Below, one piece after another: positions 40,014-51,954 of a stretch of DNA of 64,000 nucleotides (position 1 is its first letter; every line of letters starts with the position of its first letter). The translations under genes and the position numbers were made by a program. The notes beneath the pieces were generated by a model. The model was not told the DNA's origin, searched no databases, and saw only the letters and a list, made by a program, of their open reading frames with translations. This DNA is from Gerris lacustris (taxonomy: Eukaryota; Arthropoda; Insecta; Hemiptera; Gerridae). The stretch is taken from assembly GCA_951217055.1 (NCBI GenBank), contig OX578276.1, positions 154,513,482-154,577,481 on the forward strand, given 5' to 3'.

Positions 40014-40817
40014 ATGTCTACAGTTAATGAAACTTCGTCGGAAGAACATTCGAGTGCAACGCATACATCTGAAATTTCCCGGGTTGCAATCAAACTTCCT
40101 CCGCTCTGGAAAGCTGACCCGGAGATGTGGTTCGTAAGCGTCGAGGCCCAATTTGCTGCTGCCAGAATTACAACAGAGGATACTCGATATAACTACATTC
40201 TGGCCGCTCTCGACGGCGATATAATCTCAAGACTCCGGGATGTTATCCTCAGTGTGCCGTTAAGTAACAAATACACATATTTAAAGCAAGCTTAAATTAA
40301 GCGCTTCGCCCTGTCCGAAGAAGATCGATTGGCCCGGCTACTAAAAGGGGTAGACCTTGGTGACAGAAAGCCCTCAGAGCTGCTTATACAGCTGCAGGGT
40401 TTAGCGGGTGGTACAACTGTAGATTCTAGGGTTTTAAGACAATTGTGGCTGCGGGCGCTGCCAAATAATGCCCGTACTATACTGGCCGCAAGCAAGGAAC
40501 CACTGGAATCACTAGCTACCATCGCCGATGCAGTAGTCGCTACTCTAGAGCCGGAGATATGCAGCACTAGCGCAGAATCTTTACAAGCTTCAGTGGCACC
40601 AAACCAAGATGACATCGCCCGATTGCAAAGCCAGGTCTGCGAGCTTACCAGGGCAGTAGAGACATTATCTAGAAATTCTAGTTATCGGTCGCGTAAGGAC
40701 GTAAGGGATTCTGGTAGACTGGGGCAGAAAAAAGTAACCTACTGCTGGTTCCACAAAAGGTTTGGTAAGACAGCCCGCCGGTGCCAAAGCCCTTGCTCAT
40801 ACAACGCGGGAAACTAG
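40014..40817 (+). pseudogene. CsRn1-type gag, one in-frame stop
   Basis: The gag frame starts at the ATG at 40014. It holds a capsid-like region beginning KLPPLWKADPEMWFVSVEAQ, the usual opening of CsRn1-group gag, and then IKRFALSEEDRLARLL. A single TAA at 40293-40295 interrupts it; the frame is otherwise continuous to 40817. The C-terminus has a single Cys/His cluster (YCWFHKRFGKTARRCQSPC), as expected for this clade, which has an atypical zinc finger. The end overlaps the protease frame by about 37 nt in the -1 register, suggesting frameshift expression in the parent element. Confidence 0.8.
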
Positions 40818-41165
40818 CGGACCTGCATGTCAACGCGACAGGCATAGCGGGTCAATCTACCAGTCGCTTGTTTGTCAATGACAAAAAGTCAGGAGTTAGT
40901 TTTCTTATCGACACGGGTGCGGATGTTTCGGTTTTGCCACCAACACAATCCGACCTGCAGCGACAATCGAGTACTCGGCTAGTAGCCGCTAACGGGCAAT
41001 AGGATGGTTAAGCTCGACTGTCGCTGCAGTCTCAAGGCCCATTATTGGAGCAGATCTTCTCAATTTTTTTGGACTCTTAGTTGATATAAAGGGAAAACGA
41101 CTTATTAACTACACATTCTTACGCTCCTTACCATGCTGTGAAACTTTATCTTCGGAGCCTAGTGT
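40781..41165 (+). pseudogene. CsRn1-type protease region, frameshifted
   Basis: Retroviral-type aspartic protease with active site FLIDTGADVSVLPP (about 40905-40945). The frame ends at 41002. The downstream part, including the [13 protein letters not shown] segment at about 41047-41085 that matches the protease C-terminal motif, is in the frame used by RT, so an indel lies between. Confidence 0.8.
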
Positions 41166-41169
41166 TAGC

Positions 41170-43740
41170 ATGGTAAGTAAGACAACGCGTTATCACAAAA
41201 TATTAAATCAGTTCAAGGAACTTACAAAACCGCTTCTAGTTACTGCTATTCCGCGGCATGACATCACGCACCACATAGTAACTAAAGGTCCACCCGTGCA
41301 CGCTAAAGCTCGTCGTTTGTCGCCAGAAAAGCTAGCTCTGGCAAAGAAAGAGTTCGAGTATCTCGTCAAACAAGGAATCTGTCGACCTTCAAAAAGTCCT
41401 TATGCGAGTCCACTTCACATGGTTCCCAAAAAGAACGGAGAATGGAGACCTTGTGGTGATTATAGGGCCCTCAATAGCTCCGCGGTACCAGATCGCTACC
41501 CGGTTCCTCACATTCAAGACTTTGCCAACAATCTTGACGGTAAAACAGTGTTCTCTACCATCGATCTCGTCAAAGCCTATCACCAAATTCCAGTGGAACC
41601 AATGGACATCGAAAAAACTGCCATTATCACCCCGTTCGGCTTGTACGAGTTCCTACGAATGACTTTCGGTCTCCGCAATGCCGCCCAATCGTTCCAACGT
41701 TTCGTCCAAAGAATAGTACAGGGCCTGGACTTTTGTTATGCTTATCTGGACGACATCTTAGTTGCATCCCGGAATCCAGAAGAACATGAAATCCATCTTC
41801 AACAGCTATTCCAGAGACTACAGAATTACGGTGTAGTGATAAATGTGAGTAAATGCGTTTTTGGCCAGCCAGAAATCAACTTCCTGGGACATACAATTTC
41901 AGCAAAAAGAACCACACCACCACCAAGCAAAGTAGCAGCTATTAACAACTTCCCAGAACCAACATCAATAAAAGCACTAAGGAGGTTCTTAGGCATGGTC
42001 AACTTTTACAGAAGATTCATGAAAGAAGCAGCTGAGGTGCAGTTACCCCTACTCGAATATCTGAAGGGCTCAAAGAAAGACGGGAAGATACAGCTGTCTA
42101 AGGAAGCTGTTTTTGCTTTCAACAAGCTTAAAAGAATGCTAGCAGACCGCACTCTCCTAGTTCATCCATCTTCTACCACGCCTATCTCAGTTGCGGTAGA
42201 TGCCTCGGACCAGGCCATCGGGGGAGTGGCACAGCAGTTTGTGAATGGCCAGTGGCAACCACTGAGTTTCTTTTCTCAAAAGTTAAGCAAGGCTCAGAGA
42301 TCCTACAGTGCTTATGATAGGGAATTGCTGGCGGCTTATCTGTCAATAAGGCATTTCCGGTACCTCATAGAAGGACGAGTGTTCACACTGTATAAAGACC
42401 ATAAACCACTAACCTTTGCACTGAAACAGAAACCAGAAAAATGCTCCCCTCGGCAGCTACGGCATTTAAACTTCATTGCACAATTTACCACAGACCTGCG
42501 TCACATAGCTGGCAAGGACAATATCGTGGCTGATACTCTTTCACGTGTAGCAGAAATTTCAACCCCAATAAGTTTGGATTTAGACCAATTAGCTGTGAGG
42601 CAGAGGAATAGCAAGGAAGTACAACAGCTGGTTGAGGGCCACGGTAGCCTTAAGTTAGTTCCTATCAAGTTCACGTCTATAAAACACCCAGTGTACTGTG
42701 ACACCTCGACTGGTTCTCCAAGGATCTTTCTGACGGAAGAGTTTAGGCGCCTTGCGTTCAACACTCTTCATGGCATGTCTCACCCTGGAATTCGAGCAAT
42801 AAACAAACTAATGAAGCGCCACTACATCTGGCCGGGTATGGCTCGAGACTGCACCAAGTGGTCTCGGGAGTGCATAAGCTGTCAGCGGGCCAAAATTCAG
42901 CAACACACCAAGCTCGCACCGAGCACATTTCGAACGCCCGATGAAAGGTTCGCGCATGTTCACATAGATCTCGTGGGGCCATGACCTCCATCAGAAGGGT
43001 TCCGTTACTGCCTCACTTGCGTGGATCGCTTCACCAGATGGCCGGAAGTAATCCCCTTGCCAAACATTGAAGCAGAGACGGTGGCAAAGGCGTTTTATAC
43101 AGGATGGGTCGCAAGATTTGGCTCACCACTATATGTGACATCCGACCAGGGAAGACAGTTTGAGTCGTGTTTATTTAGGTCATTAGCCAGACTCATGGGA
43201 ATAAAAAGGATCCGCACTACAGCCTACCACCCGCAAGCCAACGGGATGGTCGAGAGGTTCCACAGAACGCTGAAGGCAGCTATCAAGTGTCATTCCTCCC
43301 CAAGGTGGACCGAGGTACTCCCAACCGTCCTCTTAGGACTGCGTAGCACGGTGAAGGAAGACATCGGAGCAACAGTTGCCGAGATGACTTACGGTACCAC
43401 GCTACGGATACCGGGAACCTTCTATCATACACCACCTTCCGAGTACCCTAGTGGATACGTAGTGAAACTATCTCAGGATATGGCCTCATTGGCACCTCCC
43501 CGTCCAGCCCATCATGGATCAACAACAGGGTTCGTCAGTCCATCACTTGCTACCTGCCCTTTTGTGTTCCTCAGAAGAGACGCAGTCAAGGCACCACTCC
43601 AGCCACCATATGATGGACCACATAAGGTTGTCTCCAGGGCACCTAGCAATTATAAAATCTTAGTCAAGGGAAAGGAGCAAGTGGTCGCCTTAAACAGGTT
43701 GAAGCCAGCCTTCATCGAGGTTCCCCTCGAAAACACCTGA
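41170..43740 (+). pseudogene. CsRn1-type pol: reverse transcriptase, RNase H, integrase (one stop)
   Basis: [22 protein letters not shown], then the catalytic box [11 protein letters not shown] (about 41735-41765). RNase [13 protein letters not shown] and [10 protein letters not shown] (about 42190-42335). Integrase zinc domain: [15 protein letters not shown] and CISCQRAK (about 42780-42895). Integrase core acids: HIDLVG, YVTSDQGRQF and ANGMVERFH, all intact. A TGA at 42982-42984, between the first Asp and the rest of the core, is the only stop, and the frame continues to 43740. A chromodomain is not evident. The copy is dead through point lesions but young, as its LTRs are nearly identical. 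Confidence 0.88.
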
Positions 43741-43767
43741 TATCGTTGGCACTAGGGGGGGGAGCTC

Positions 43768-43880
43768 TGTAGTGTCAGTTCTATTTATAACTTGTTTTGT
43801 TTTGAATCTGTCAAATGTCAAATAAATATTAAGAACTCGTTAGTTCGTTTTATGTGATACATGGTCTTATTGTTCCTTCA
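43768..43880 (+). repeat. 3' LTR of CsRn1-type element
   Basis: 113 bp, follows the polypurine tract at about 43751-43763, ends TTCCTTCA. Confidence 0.92.
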
Positions 43881-45815
43881 GGTTCTTGAGCTAATATTGT
43901 GGGATTAATAAAATCAAATTTGTGACTAGTAGAATGAAAATGGTTGGTAAGGGCAGTAGGATTGGGATAGTTGGGTCTAAGACTGTATTCATGTTGATAT
44001 AATCTTCTATGTAGGAATTGGCAAGTTTGACCTATATAGGATGAGTCACAATCTAAACAATTAATTTTATATATGACATCAGATTTATCTTTAAGGGGAG
44101 TTGGGTCTTTCAGTCTGGAGAATAGTGTTTTGACGGTGTTAGTGGGTTTGAAAGAAATTTTAGTTGTGGGGGATTGTAATATTTTTTTGACCTTGTCAGA
44201 AAGACCTTTGACATAAGTAAGTGAGCAAAATTTGGTGGACGTATTTACAAGGGGGGTATCAGGGGCTGGAGAGTTGACATTGTTTCTAGAGTTAATAATC
44301 AGATTAATAATGTTTTGGGGATAATTGTTCTGTTTGAGATTATGTTTAAATTGACCAATATTTTTGTCATGGAAAGAATGATCACTGAGGGTGAGAATTC
44401 GGCTAAGGAGAGATCTAGCAAAGTTAAATTTTTGAGTGTAAGGATGGTGAGAGAAATAATTTAGAACTCTTCCTGAATTTTGTGGCTTGCGGTACCAATC
44501 AGTTATAATAGAGTTGTCGGGTTTGCGAATAATAAGCATGTCAAGAAACGGTATCCGATTATTGACTTCAGTTTCAAAAGTGAATTTTAGCCTGGGGTGG
44601 AAAGAATTGAAGGCATAAACAACCGTTTGAATATAATTTTCAGGAATTGCCGTAATCATATCGTCAACGTACTTAAAAATGAATGGCAGGTTAAAAGGTA
44701 ATTTGGGTTAAGAGTCTTCAATGAGTTTGGTAAGTATGATGTCAGCTAATATAGGACCCAAGCTAGAACCCATAGCTGTACCAAATATTTGAGAATAAAA
44801 TTGGTTGTTATAAGTGAAATAACCGTTGTTAAAACAAAGTTCAAGGCATTCAATGAATTTAGTTTTTGAGATGGTGGTGTGGTATTGAAGGGAATTCCAT
44901 TTTTCATTGACAATATCAACAGGAATATTAGTGAACAGAGAGGATACGTCCAGAGAGACAAGAATATGTTGATCGGGAATAATAGTGGCACAGATTTTTT
45001 ATTTAAATTCAAAAGAATCTTTAATGTTGTAAGTAGGGTCAGATATAGTTTGTAATAAAGTGGTTATGTATTTGGACAATTTGTAGGTAGGAGAGTTGAC
45101 ATAAGAGATAATGGGTCTGAGGGGATTGTTAGGTTTGTGGGTTTTGACTAGTCCGTAAATTTTAGGAGGCGAAGGAGCATTGTTAATCAGATTAAATTTA
45201 GTCTTATTATCGATAAATTTGAGTTTAAACAGGGACATTATAAGGGTTTTAGTTTTTTTATTGATGGTATTGGTCGGATTGTGTTTAAGTTTTTTGTAGG
45301 TTGTGATATCAGAAACTAAAGAATGCATTTTGTGGTCATATTCTTCTTTTTCAATGGCAACAGTTTGTTTGGATTTATCTGAAGATGTAATTAAAATATT
45401 GGGGTTATCTTTAAGGAAGTTATTAGCATTAATAAAAGTTTTATTTAAAAATGTGTCAGTTTCTGAACAATGATTATTCTTATTATTTTTAGTGCTAATA
45501 AGATGATTGGTAATAACATTGACACATTGGGCTCTTTTATTATCAATGAGGTTAGGATCTTCATCTTCAGTATTAGAAGTTAGGGCAACTTCAATGTCGG
45601 AAATAAGTTTGGGAATAGGTAGATGATTACGGGGGAGAGGAAGGGAAAATTTTGGTCCTAAGGATAAAATATTAGCAACATTTTCGGGGATATCAGTTTT
45701 GGTTAAGTTTACGAACCATTGACTGTCACCAATAACCTTTACATTATGGGTCTGTTTTAAAAGTTGGGACAACTTTTTGGTTTGGATATTTCTAGTAGCA
45801 TTAAAAAGTTTATCT
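43881..45815 (-). pseudogene. Penelope-like element: RT and GIY-YIG endonuclease
   Basis: One minus-strand frame runs from 45901 to 43881 with two in-frame TAA stops (near 45000 and 44708). The 5' part has the N-terminal Penelope RT region (APSPPKIYGLVKTHKPNNPLRPIIS when its two halves are read together at about 45170-45110). The palm follows with SLDVSSLFTNIP and GTAMGSSLGPILAD, and the catalytic YVDD lies at about 44655-44670. The linker and GIY-YIG nuclease follow (VIYKINCLDCDSSYIGQTC, about 44030-44080). The last part of the nuclease is displaced to 39749-39876 by the CsRn1-type Gypsy insertion. The N-terminus fades into a TA repeat. Confidence 0.85.
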
Positions 45816-45816
45816 G

Positions 45817-45817
<1 letters not shown>

Positions 45818-45875
<58 letters not shown>
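45818..45875. repeat. (TA)n microsatellite at Penelope 5' edge
   Basis: 58 bp of alternating TA, directly abutting the 5' end of the Penelope-like coding region. Confidence 0.95.
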
Positions 45876-45876
<1 letters not shown>

Positions 45877-46309
45877 CAAAAAATCGCTCAAAAGCATGCA
45901 TTTTTTGAGCTAAAAATGAGCATTTTTAGGCGCCAATAAAACATAAAGTATTGACTTTACAAAAAATTCTTATAGAACATTTTTTTGTTTAGAATTTGTC
46001 CGTGTATCGAATCTTGAAGTTGTTTTTTATTAAAAAAAAAACTCCACCCCCAAGAAGGGGAGGGGGCAGTCACCCCTGGGGTAAAAGCACACATCGGCAC
46101 TATATAACTTTTGTTTCTTGGGCTAAATCCTATCTACAGTTCAAATTTTACATCAATCCATCTCATCCGAAAAAATTGGGAGCCAAAAAGCTTCATTGAC
46201 TGGACTATATACCGATCCTGCATTACCCCAATTATAACTTATTAAGTGAATTTACTAATTAAGAAAAAACTACTGAATACGTTAAAGCATATGTAAAATA
46301 TTACTGAAC

Positions 46310-46561
46310 CTTGTCGGATCAATGAAGCTGTACAGATTGAACATAATTTTACTGTCATTACTACTGAGAAACAAACAATGGAGAGTTTCCATTACAATAT
46401 CAATGGACAGCATGATAAGTGTCAAAATAGTTAGCACTTTAGTAATATTAGCAGCTTTACTGAATTCCTCTCTATGTGATTCCTCTTTAGTCATATTCTC
46501 AATTGTTATTCTCTCAAGTTCATTGATCAGCCAGCCAATCTTCTTTGAATTGTAGAAAAAC
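46310..46561 (-). CDS. Odorant receptor exon 3 (transmembrane segment 3)
   Basis: 252-nt minus-strand exon between a TTTATCAG acceptor and the donor GTTCAG. It starts by completing a split codon and ends with two bases of the next, the same phase as exons 2 and 4. It encodes FFYNSKKIGWLINELERI, the conserved segment after transmembrane segment 2. A polar linker of about 25 residues follows, then TILTLIMLSIDIVMETLHCL as transmembrane segment 3. No stop. The intron that follows (12.4 kb, to 33936) holds the Penelope, CsRn1 and piggyBac material. Confidence 0.85.
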
Positions 46562-46731
46562 CTGATAAAGAAAGAAAACACTTACGTTTATTTAGTTTCG
46601 TGGTAATTTGTGTCGCACACACCTTCCTCATGTAATATCGCGTATACTTCATGGGTGTTATGCTTTTGAAGCCCATTAGTGACTAATTTATTAAAAAAAT
46701 AAAGACAACCGGAATAGTACAAGGTCGAAAA

Positions 46732-47067
46732 TTGTTGCATTGTAAAAAGGAACAGTTTAATAACCCCGAAGCCAATCGAACAGTTAGAAATAAGTGGGTG
46801 TGCAAGTGCATTTTTACCAACAGGTCGTATGAACTTATCTATTGCCCTGACGTCAAATTGGTCAACAGGGTTTCAATAGCTGAGCTTCTAGACTATTTAA
46901 AAGATCAAGGAGTAATATCTTTGGAACAAATCGTCTCCAAAAACAGTTGCGAGGTGAGGGAGACGATTCACTTATATATAAAAAGTGGCTTTGACTCCCC
47001 TTCCCCTCTGTCATTCGTCAATTCAGGTTATTTGCGCCTTAGGGTGCAGGTTGTAACCTTAAGGTAG
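46732..47067 (+). other. Unrecognised open frame
   Basis: 111 codons with fairly even composition (WVCKCIFTNRSYELIYCPDV, LDYLKDQGVISLEQIV). I recognise no domain. It lies in a receptor intron on the opposite strand, starts from a TTG and runs into the MITE at 47062. It could be a fragment of an unfamiliar transposon protein or chance. Confidence 0.25.
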
Positions 47068-48361
47068 CCACAGACGTCGTTCTTTTTTGGCAGTTTTAAC
47101 CTCAAGGGTAAAACTGTACGTGTAAACACGAACAACGCGTCATATTTCTTTGCTTTTTAAGTTTCATCGCACACCTATTACCCCGCAGTTTTCAACCACT
47201 TCCCGTCTTTCAATCTTCCCCAAATTTTGCACATGAAAACAATTAAGGTAAGGAATACAGAAAAAAAAGTTGAAATTAAGACCAATTTTCAAAAAAAAAA
47301 ATGTTTATTAATTATTAACAGATTCTTTCGTTGCGGAACTATCTACTCCTTGTAATTTTATTATCGTGTCTTTATAAGCTTTATTTTATTATCTCTATCA
47401 GAATACTCAGTAGATTTAACTTTCCAAAGGCACGGATGGCTCCAAACAATTCTATGAACTCAATTATAAATTGTTTGCTATAACTCCTTAGGTCTGTCAT
47501 TGTGAAAACAACAACAGCATTTTTATGAAGTACAAAACACAAAATTATTCAAAAATAAAATCACTTGCGGTTAATCGAAGACAGAGTCGACACTGACAAA
47601 ACCCATCCTTTTAAACCCTTAAATGCTAATTGTAATTGGATGGCTGATATTACTAAACCTTCGTCGATTCGACTAACATACACGGAAAATACATTTTTTG
47701 GGTTGAAACTGCACTTTTATAAAGAGAAAACTATTAAGAACTCAATATTAAATCTTTTAGTGAGATATACAAACATTTGATGACAAATAACTTAGTAGGA
47801 ACATCAGAACAATATGAAATTGAGTGAACATTAATGTACCAGGTCCAATGCCCGAGGCCAAAAGCCCTAGGCCCTTTGCCCCTTACCCCAGGCCCATTTT
47901 ACCAGGCTATAGCCTCATTCGACGACCAAAATTCCCTACGTCTATTACTAAACGTTAGTCGAATCGACGAAGTAGCTTTGACGGGAATTTGCCAGAAAAG
48001 GAGTCTATGCTCAAAAGGACTACTACCGCTACACTAGCAGATGTATTACTAACCAGTGCAAGCACTGCAGAAGGACGGGGTACCCATAACCATCGCATAC
48101 GGGTGTAAAAGGTTAAGGGTCAAACTGTGCTCGTCGATTCGACTACCATTAGCATTTAAGGGTTAACTACGTCGTCACACTCAAGAGCCGACTTGAAACG
48201 GACACGTTTTGAAAACGGACGGTTAAAATCATGCTGCAGCAGATATTTTTGAACACCGGCAAGAAGGACGTTTTTTTTAGCAACACACACCGACCGTTTA
48301 ACCCGTACAGTTTTACCCATTCCGTTAAAACTGCCAAGAAATCTACCTACAGATGCTACCT
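47062..48361. mobile_element. PIF/Harbinger-like MITE with nested piggyBac-like MITE
   Basis: The ends are AGGTAGCCACAGACG and ...CAGATGCTACCT, with longer mirrored blocks inside (TTGGCAGTTTTAAC and GGGTAAAACTGTACG). It is flanked by TTA (47059-47061 and 48362-48364). No transposase. Confidence 0.65.
47615..48162. mobile_element. piggyBac-like MITE (TTAA flanks)
   Basis: ACCCTTAAATGCTAAT and its inverse ATTAGCATTTAAGGG, between TTAA at 47611-47614 and 48163-48166. Inside, the palindromic motif CGTCGATTCGACTA occurs three times. Confidence 0.5.
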
Positions 48362-48364
48362 TTA

Positions 48365-49785
48365 TTATTAAGCATATACGCTATTATATTATGAAATAAG
48401 TTTTTCTTCCCCCCCCCCCCCCCCATTTAAGCATAGGGATATCTATTGAAGTGGCGGCGCGCCCATTTTTTATTTGCTCTTTTTCCAATAAAAAAATATA
48501 AACAAATTTAGTTGAAAGGCCCCAAAATTTAAACAAAAAAGGTTGGATCCGCTGCGGAGAGCGCGGTAGCTACCTAACTCAAAGGCATCCTCTAGCTAGA
48601 AGATACGGTGACGGTATTTATGAGGAGGGACGCTACACAATAGACCAGTGGCGGTGCGTACTTAAGGGCACCAACTTATTGAGAAAAAAAAATTAAATAA
48701 AAAAAAATATCTTTATTTTATTTGATTTATTTAGAAAAGAAAAACTATTTAGTTGTCAACACAAATAAATACGTACATTATATGGTAGGTATTATTTGGT
48801 AGATATATATAGTTTTAGTGTTCATAGAGTACAATCGTATGTAGTACATAGATCCAGATCGTTAAAAATAAGCAGTAGAAAAGCATAGCATATAGCGAGA
48901 AATCTCGCGGGGGTAGGAGGTATGAGGCCAAGGTTATTAGCGCGGCAAGCCGGGCAAAACATTAATACCTAAGGTTATGCCCGAGCGGTGGGCCAAGGGG
49001 TAGGGCATGTTGAGTGCGGAACATCCCCTAAGCGCGGCTAGAATCGCGGAAATATGAAGGGGTCTTGGGCTAAGCCCGAACCCTCGCGCCGAGCAAGATG
49101 GTAGAATAGAGGTTTTACTGGGCCTGAAAACTAGTTTATTCTCTCTACTAGATAGCACTGGTGGGATAGATAAAATATATTATATACTTTTCCCATTTTT
49201 TTTGCAATTATAAATTAAATTTATAATATTTTTATTATAAAATATATTGAACAAACCACGTCTGATGCTAAATTTAAAACAATAATGCAAATTATAAAAT
49301 GATAAAACAGTCTAACTGAAGTTTGTGTAACGTAAGTTCTCGATAACATTTTACGAATTTTTTGGGTATATAGTTAAACATTTTCTTTTTTTATACATTC
49401 TCATATTACTGATGATTAATTGATCATGAGATCAAATGCAGCATCAATTAGCTGTTTTCCACATGTAAAGAAATCTCGTACCATCATAACTTTGCCGATA
49501 TTTATGAGGACCTACTAGAGCATCACACTCAGTGTCGTAATCGTATCTGCAATAGACATCCCTATGCTTACTAATTTTGCGTTTGTCAACCTGCTTTGCT
49601 AGTTTCCTAAGTATAATATTTAATTATTTTATGCAGATTAGATCTGAGTGTCTGTGGAACAAGTGTCTTTTAATTTATATTATAAGGTAGTAGAACTAGA
49701 CACGGCATTGGCATTGGATAAGAATGACCTTAACCACCTCACCCTCCATTAGATGAGCCTCCCCGCCCCAAAAAAATGATAAAAT
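48365..49785. other. Repeat-rich intron sequence, no gene
   Basis: Poly-C run at about 48410-48424; two same-direction AGTGGCGG(C/T)GCG blocks at 48452 and 48648, possibly hAT MITE ends; a GC-rich block at 48905-49115 that contrasts with its surroundings. The open frame on the minus strand in that block (48937-49158) has no recognised domain. Confidence 0.45.
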
Positions 49786-50690
49786 AAAAATACGTGTGGT
49801 GTCGCGGGACACCTGGTAGCAACCAAGTTCCTTACATTTTTCATTAAATATAAATGATAAAATCATACTGATAGGTACGTATACGTTGCTAACTACTCAC
49901 ACATGGCAGAATTAAGAGACAAAATTAATAGTTACTAACTGTTAGCACCTAGCGGAGTTAAGGCAAAATTATAAGAAACAAGAAGCATTATTTGATTCAT
50001 TAAAGCAAGTATCTTACAATAAATATGTATTGAATATTGAGAAAAAAGTTAATCATGATGAGTTTATAGTTAAAGAGTATGTTTGTAGTATATAGCCTGA
50101 GGGAAAAGAACTGTTTTCTACCTACCCGGCCTACTAATTTAAAATATTAAAAAATATATCTCTTCCTTACTCAAAAACGCCTGCTTTTTCGTTCATCAAT
50201 TGTACTTTAGACGATGTGTAAGAAGTTTTATTAAATTCTTTACGTTAGAACGTAAGATATCGGAAAAATAAAAACGTTGTTTTTCTTATTTTAAATGTTT
50301 AGGCCCGCTTTATTAAATTTAGCGAACTTTGTCATTTCATAGCAGTGTCGGTGTTCATTTATCTAAAAAAAATCTATATAAAAAATTTGTTTGTCTCATT
50401 AAATAGATTATGTTTTTCCCGTCCTAAAATTCCAATTTTAAATTTGAAGCTTACGTTTACGCGAGCGTTGCGTGTGAACTCTTGGGCGGATAACGTTGTC
50501 CAACAAACTCAGCCTGGGCATTGGTAAAATGAACATGTGTACTAAATTTCAACTCACTCGGTCATCTTTTACTCAAGTTATCGTCATCGGTAGTTTTCGT
50601 GACGCTTGGTTTTGTGGCGGTGATTTTGGTCGTTTTTTTTTATTCACTCCCGGGCTCCAGAATGTGCCATAAGGAACTTCGATCAAAAAA
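49786..50690. repeat. Interspersed repeat family B, copy 1
   Basis: It starts TACGTGTGGTGTCGCGGGAC, ends near CTCCCGGGCTCCAGAATGTG and carries GCGTTGCGTGTGAAC...GATAACGTTGTCCAACAAAC. Near-full-length copies occur at 52378-53030 and 57718-58510, and a 3' part at 56460-56740. No protein is recognised. Confidence 0.8.
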
Positions 50691-50857
50691 AGAAAAAAAA
50701 AAACTGCAATAACTTAATAACATGGGACTTACAAGAACTTAAATAATATGCAGATTACCTACTACTTAACGGACGTCCAACTGCGTAATTCAATTACTTA
50801 AAATAATAAATAGTAATTATTTATTATGACTATAAATAGTAATTTTACTTTATTTAC

Positions 50858-51100
50858 CACAAAGTTTTGATTATGCTGAGGATACCAAATACAGACATAG
50901 CCAGTGTATTTCCAAAGGTTACAATGTCTTCTTCAGTGCGGCACAGAAAAGAAATCATTCCAACTACTGTATAAGCTGAGATTGATAACGTACAAATAAT
51001 TCTCATTGCAAGTATCGATCCTTCCTTAGACCAAATACCTACAAATCTCAGAAGAATTCTCGTCACATTGAGTACCTTCCTTTGATCGTTTCTTGCTAAC
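50858..51100 (-). CDS. Odorant receptor exon 2 (transmembrane segments 1-2)
   Basis: 243-nt minus-strand exon between a TATACAG acceptor and the donor GTAAAT, phase 2 at both ends. It encodes LARNDQRKVLNVTRILLRFV then GIWSKEGSIL, the conserved beginning of insect odorant receptors. Two hydrophobic spans follow (MRIICTLSISAYTVVGMISF and NTLAMSVFGILSIIK), matching transmembrane segments 1 and 2. There are no stops. The next exon at 46561 continues the protein in the expected order. Loss of olfactory function cannot be judged without the last exons. Confidence 0.85.
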
Positions 51101-51179
51101 CTGTATAAACATAAAAATAAGAATTTAGCCTGAAATTTATATTTTACTATAAAGGAAATAATAACTTAAAATTCTTAAA

Positions 51180-51945
51180 TATACCCTATCAGACATTAAG
51201 CAATAATACCACTATTCACGGACTTTTGCCCGGATCCAACAAAATAGAATCCTATGTAAACAGCATGCTTGAGCTCCGTAATCTAATAACCCAACGTGAC
51301 AAAATAAAGGCTAAGGAATAAAAATTATTTTATTATCTGTTATCAATAAAAAGATATTAGAATCAGCGACAGCCATGAGTGATATCAATGTAAGAAGTTT
51401 CTCTGGCACACGGTTACAAAGTACAGGATGGGCTGTTACCTTCAAGAGAATGGTATCTATGAGCCATTCAACGATAAAAAAAAATTAATACATCTGAAGG
51501 ATATATATTAGTTACAAAAATTCTTATGTTTGACGGGGAACTAATAACAAAACTAAACAAACTAGAGATTACGAGCAGGAAACTTCCAAATATCACCTGG
51601 AATGTGGCAAGACTCGGTATGCAGTACAGGAGCATAATCCAGGACGTGACTTAATCCTTACGTAAACCAGAGCCAACCTATAGAAATAAGGAATTCGGTA
51701 AAAAAACAAAAACATTATCAATTAGAAGATAAAAGCAGAATATACAAAGACTTTAGAACCGTATCCTCGTATATAACAAATGGCTCGGATAAAAGGTACG
51801 ACAGGGTATTTATAGATGAAGTTATTCTGATGCATGCTGGCTGTATTGGATTTGTTTCTGATCTTGCAAATTCGATTGAAGTTATCCTACTTGGAGATGT
51901 GAATGAAATAACTTATATTGAAAGAACTTCTCTCTCTTCAACTTG
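51180..51945 (+). pseudogene. Endogenous RNA-virus element: superfamily 1 helicase fragment
   Basis: A decayed non-retroviral viral fragment. 51797-51935 reads YDRVFIDEVILMHAGCIGF then ILLGDVNEITYIERTS. This is the DE-box (Walker B) and the following GD..Q-type motif of superfamily 1 helicases of alpha-like positive-strand RNA viruses (virga-, nege- and kita-like group). The usual Gln in the second motif is replaced by Glu. Upstream, 51500-51620 reads GYILVTKILMFDGELITKL, which fits the region just before the Walker A loop. The Walker A loop itself is garbled near 51610-51640. Several stops and frame changes are present, so it is non-coding. No methyltransferase or polymerase part is seen. 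Virus family assignment is tentative. Confidence 0.55.
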
Positions 51946-51954
51946 GTCTAATAT

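Larger units (their letters stand above)
39877..43880 (+). mobile_element. CsRn1-clade Gypsy retrotransposon, nearly complete
   Basis: A 4004-bp element with 112/113-bp LTRs (39877-39988 and 43768-43880) that differ by one base, flanked by GGTT (39873-39876 and 43881-43884). The primer site TGGTGACCCCG (39990-40000) is complementary to the 3' end of tRNA-Trp, as in CsRn1-type elements. A purine tract (AGGGGGGGGAG) precedes the 3' LTR. Gag, protease, RT, RNase H and integrase are all present and no envelope gene is seen. Only a few point lesions break the frames. Confidence 0.92.

Noticed and set aside
44746..45012. 88-codon hydrophobic frame inside the Penelope element
   Set aside because: It is an off-frame shadow; the true RT frame passes through the same bases and contains the palm motifs.
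48937..49158. 73-codon frame in the GC-rich block
   Set aside because: No recognisable domain; the GC content alone explains the open frame.
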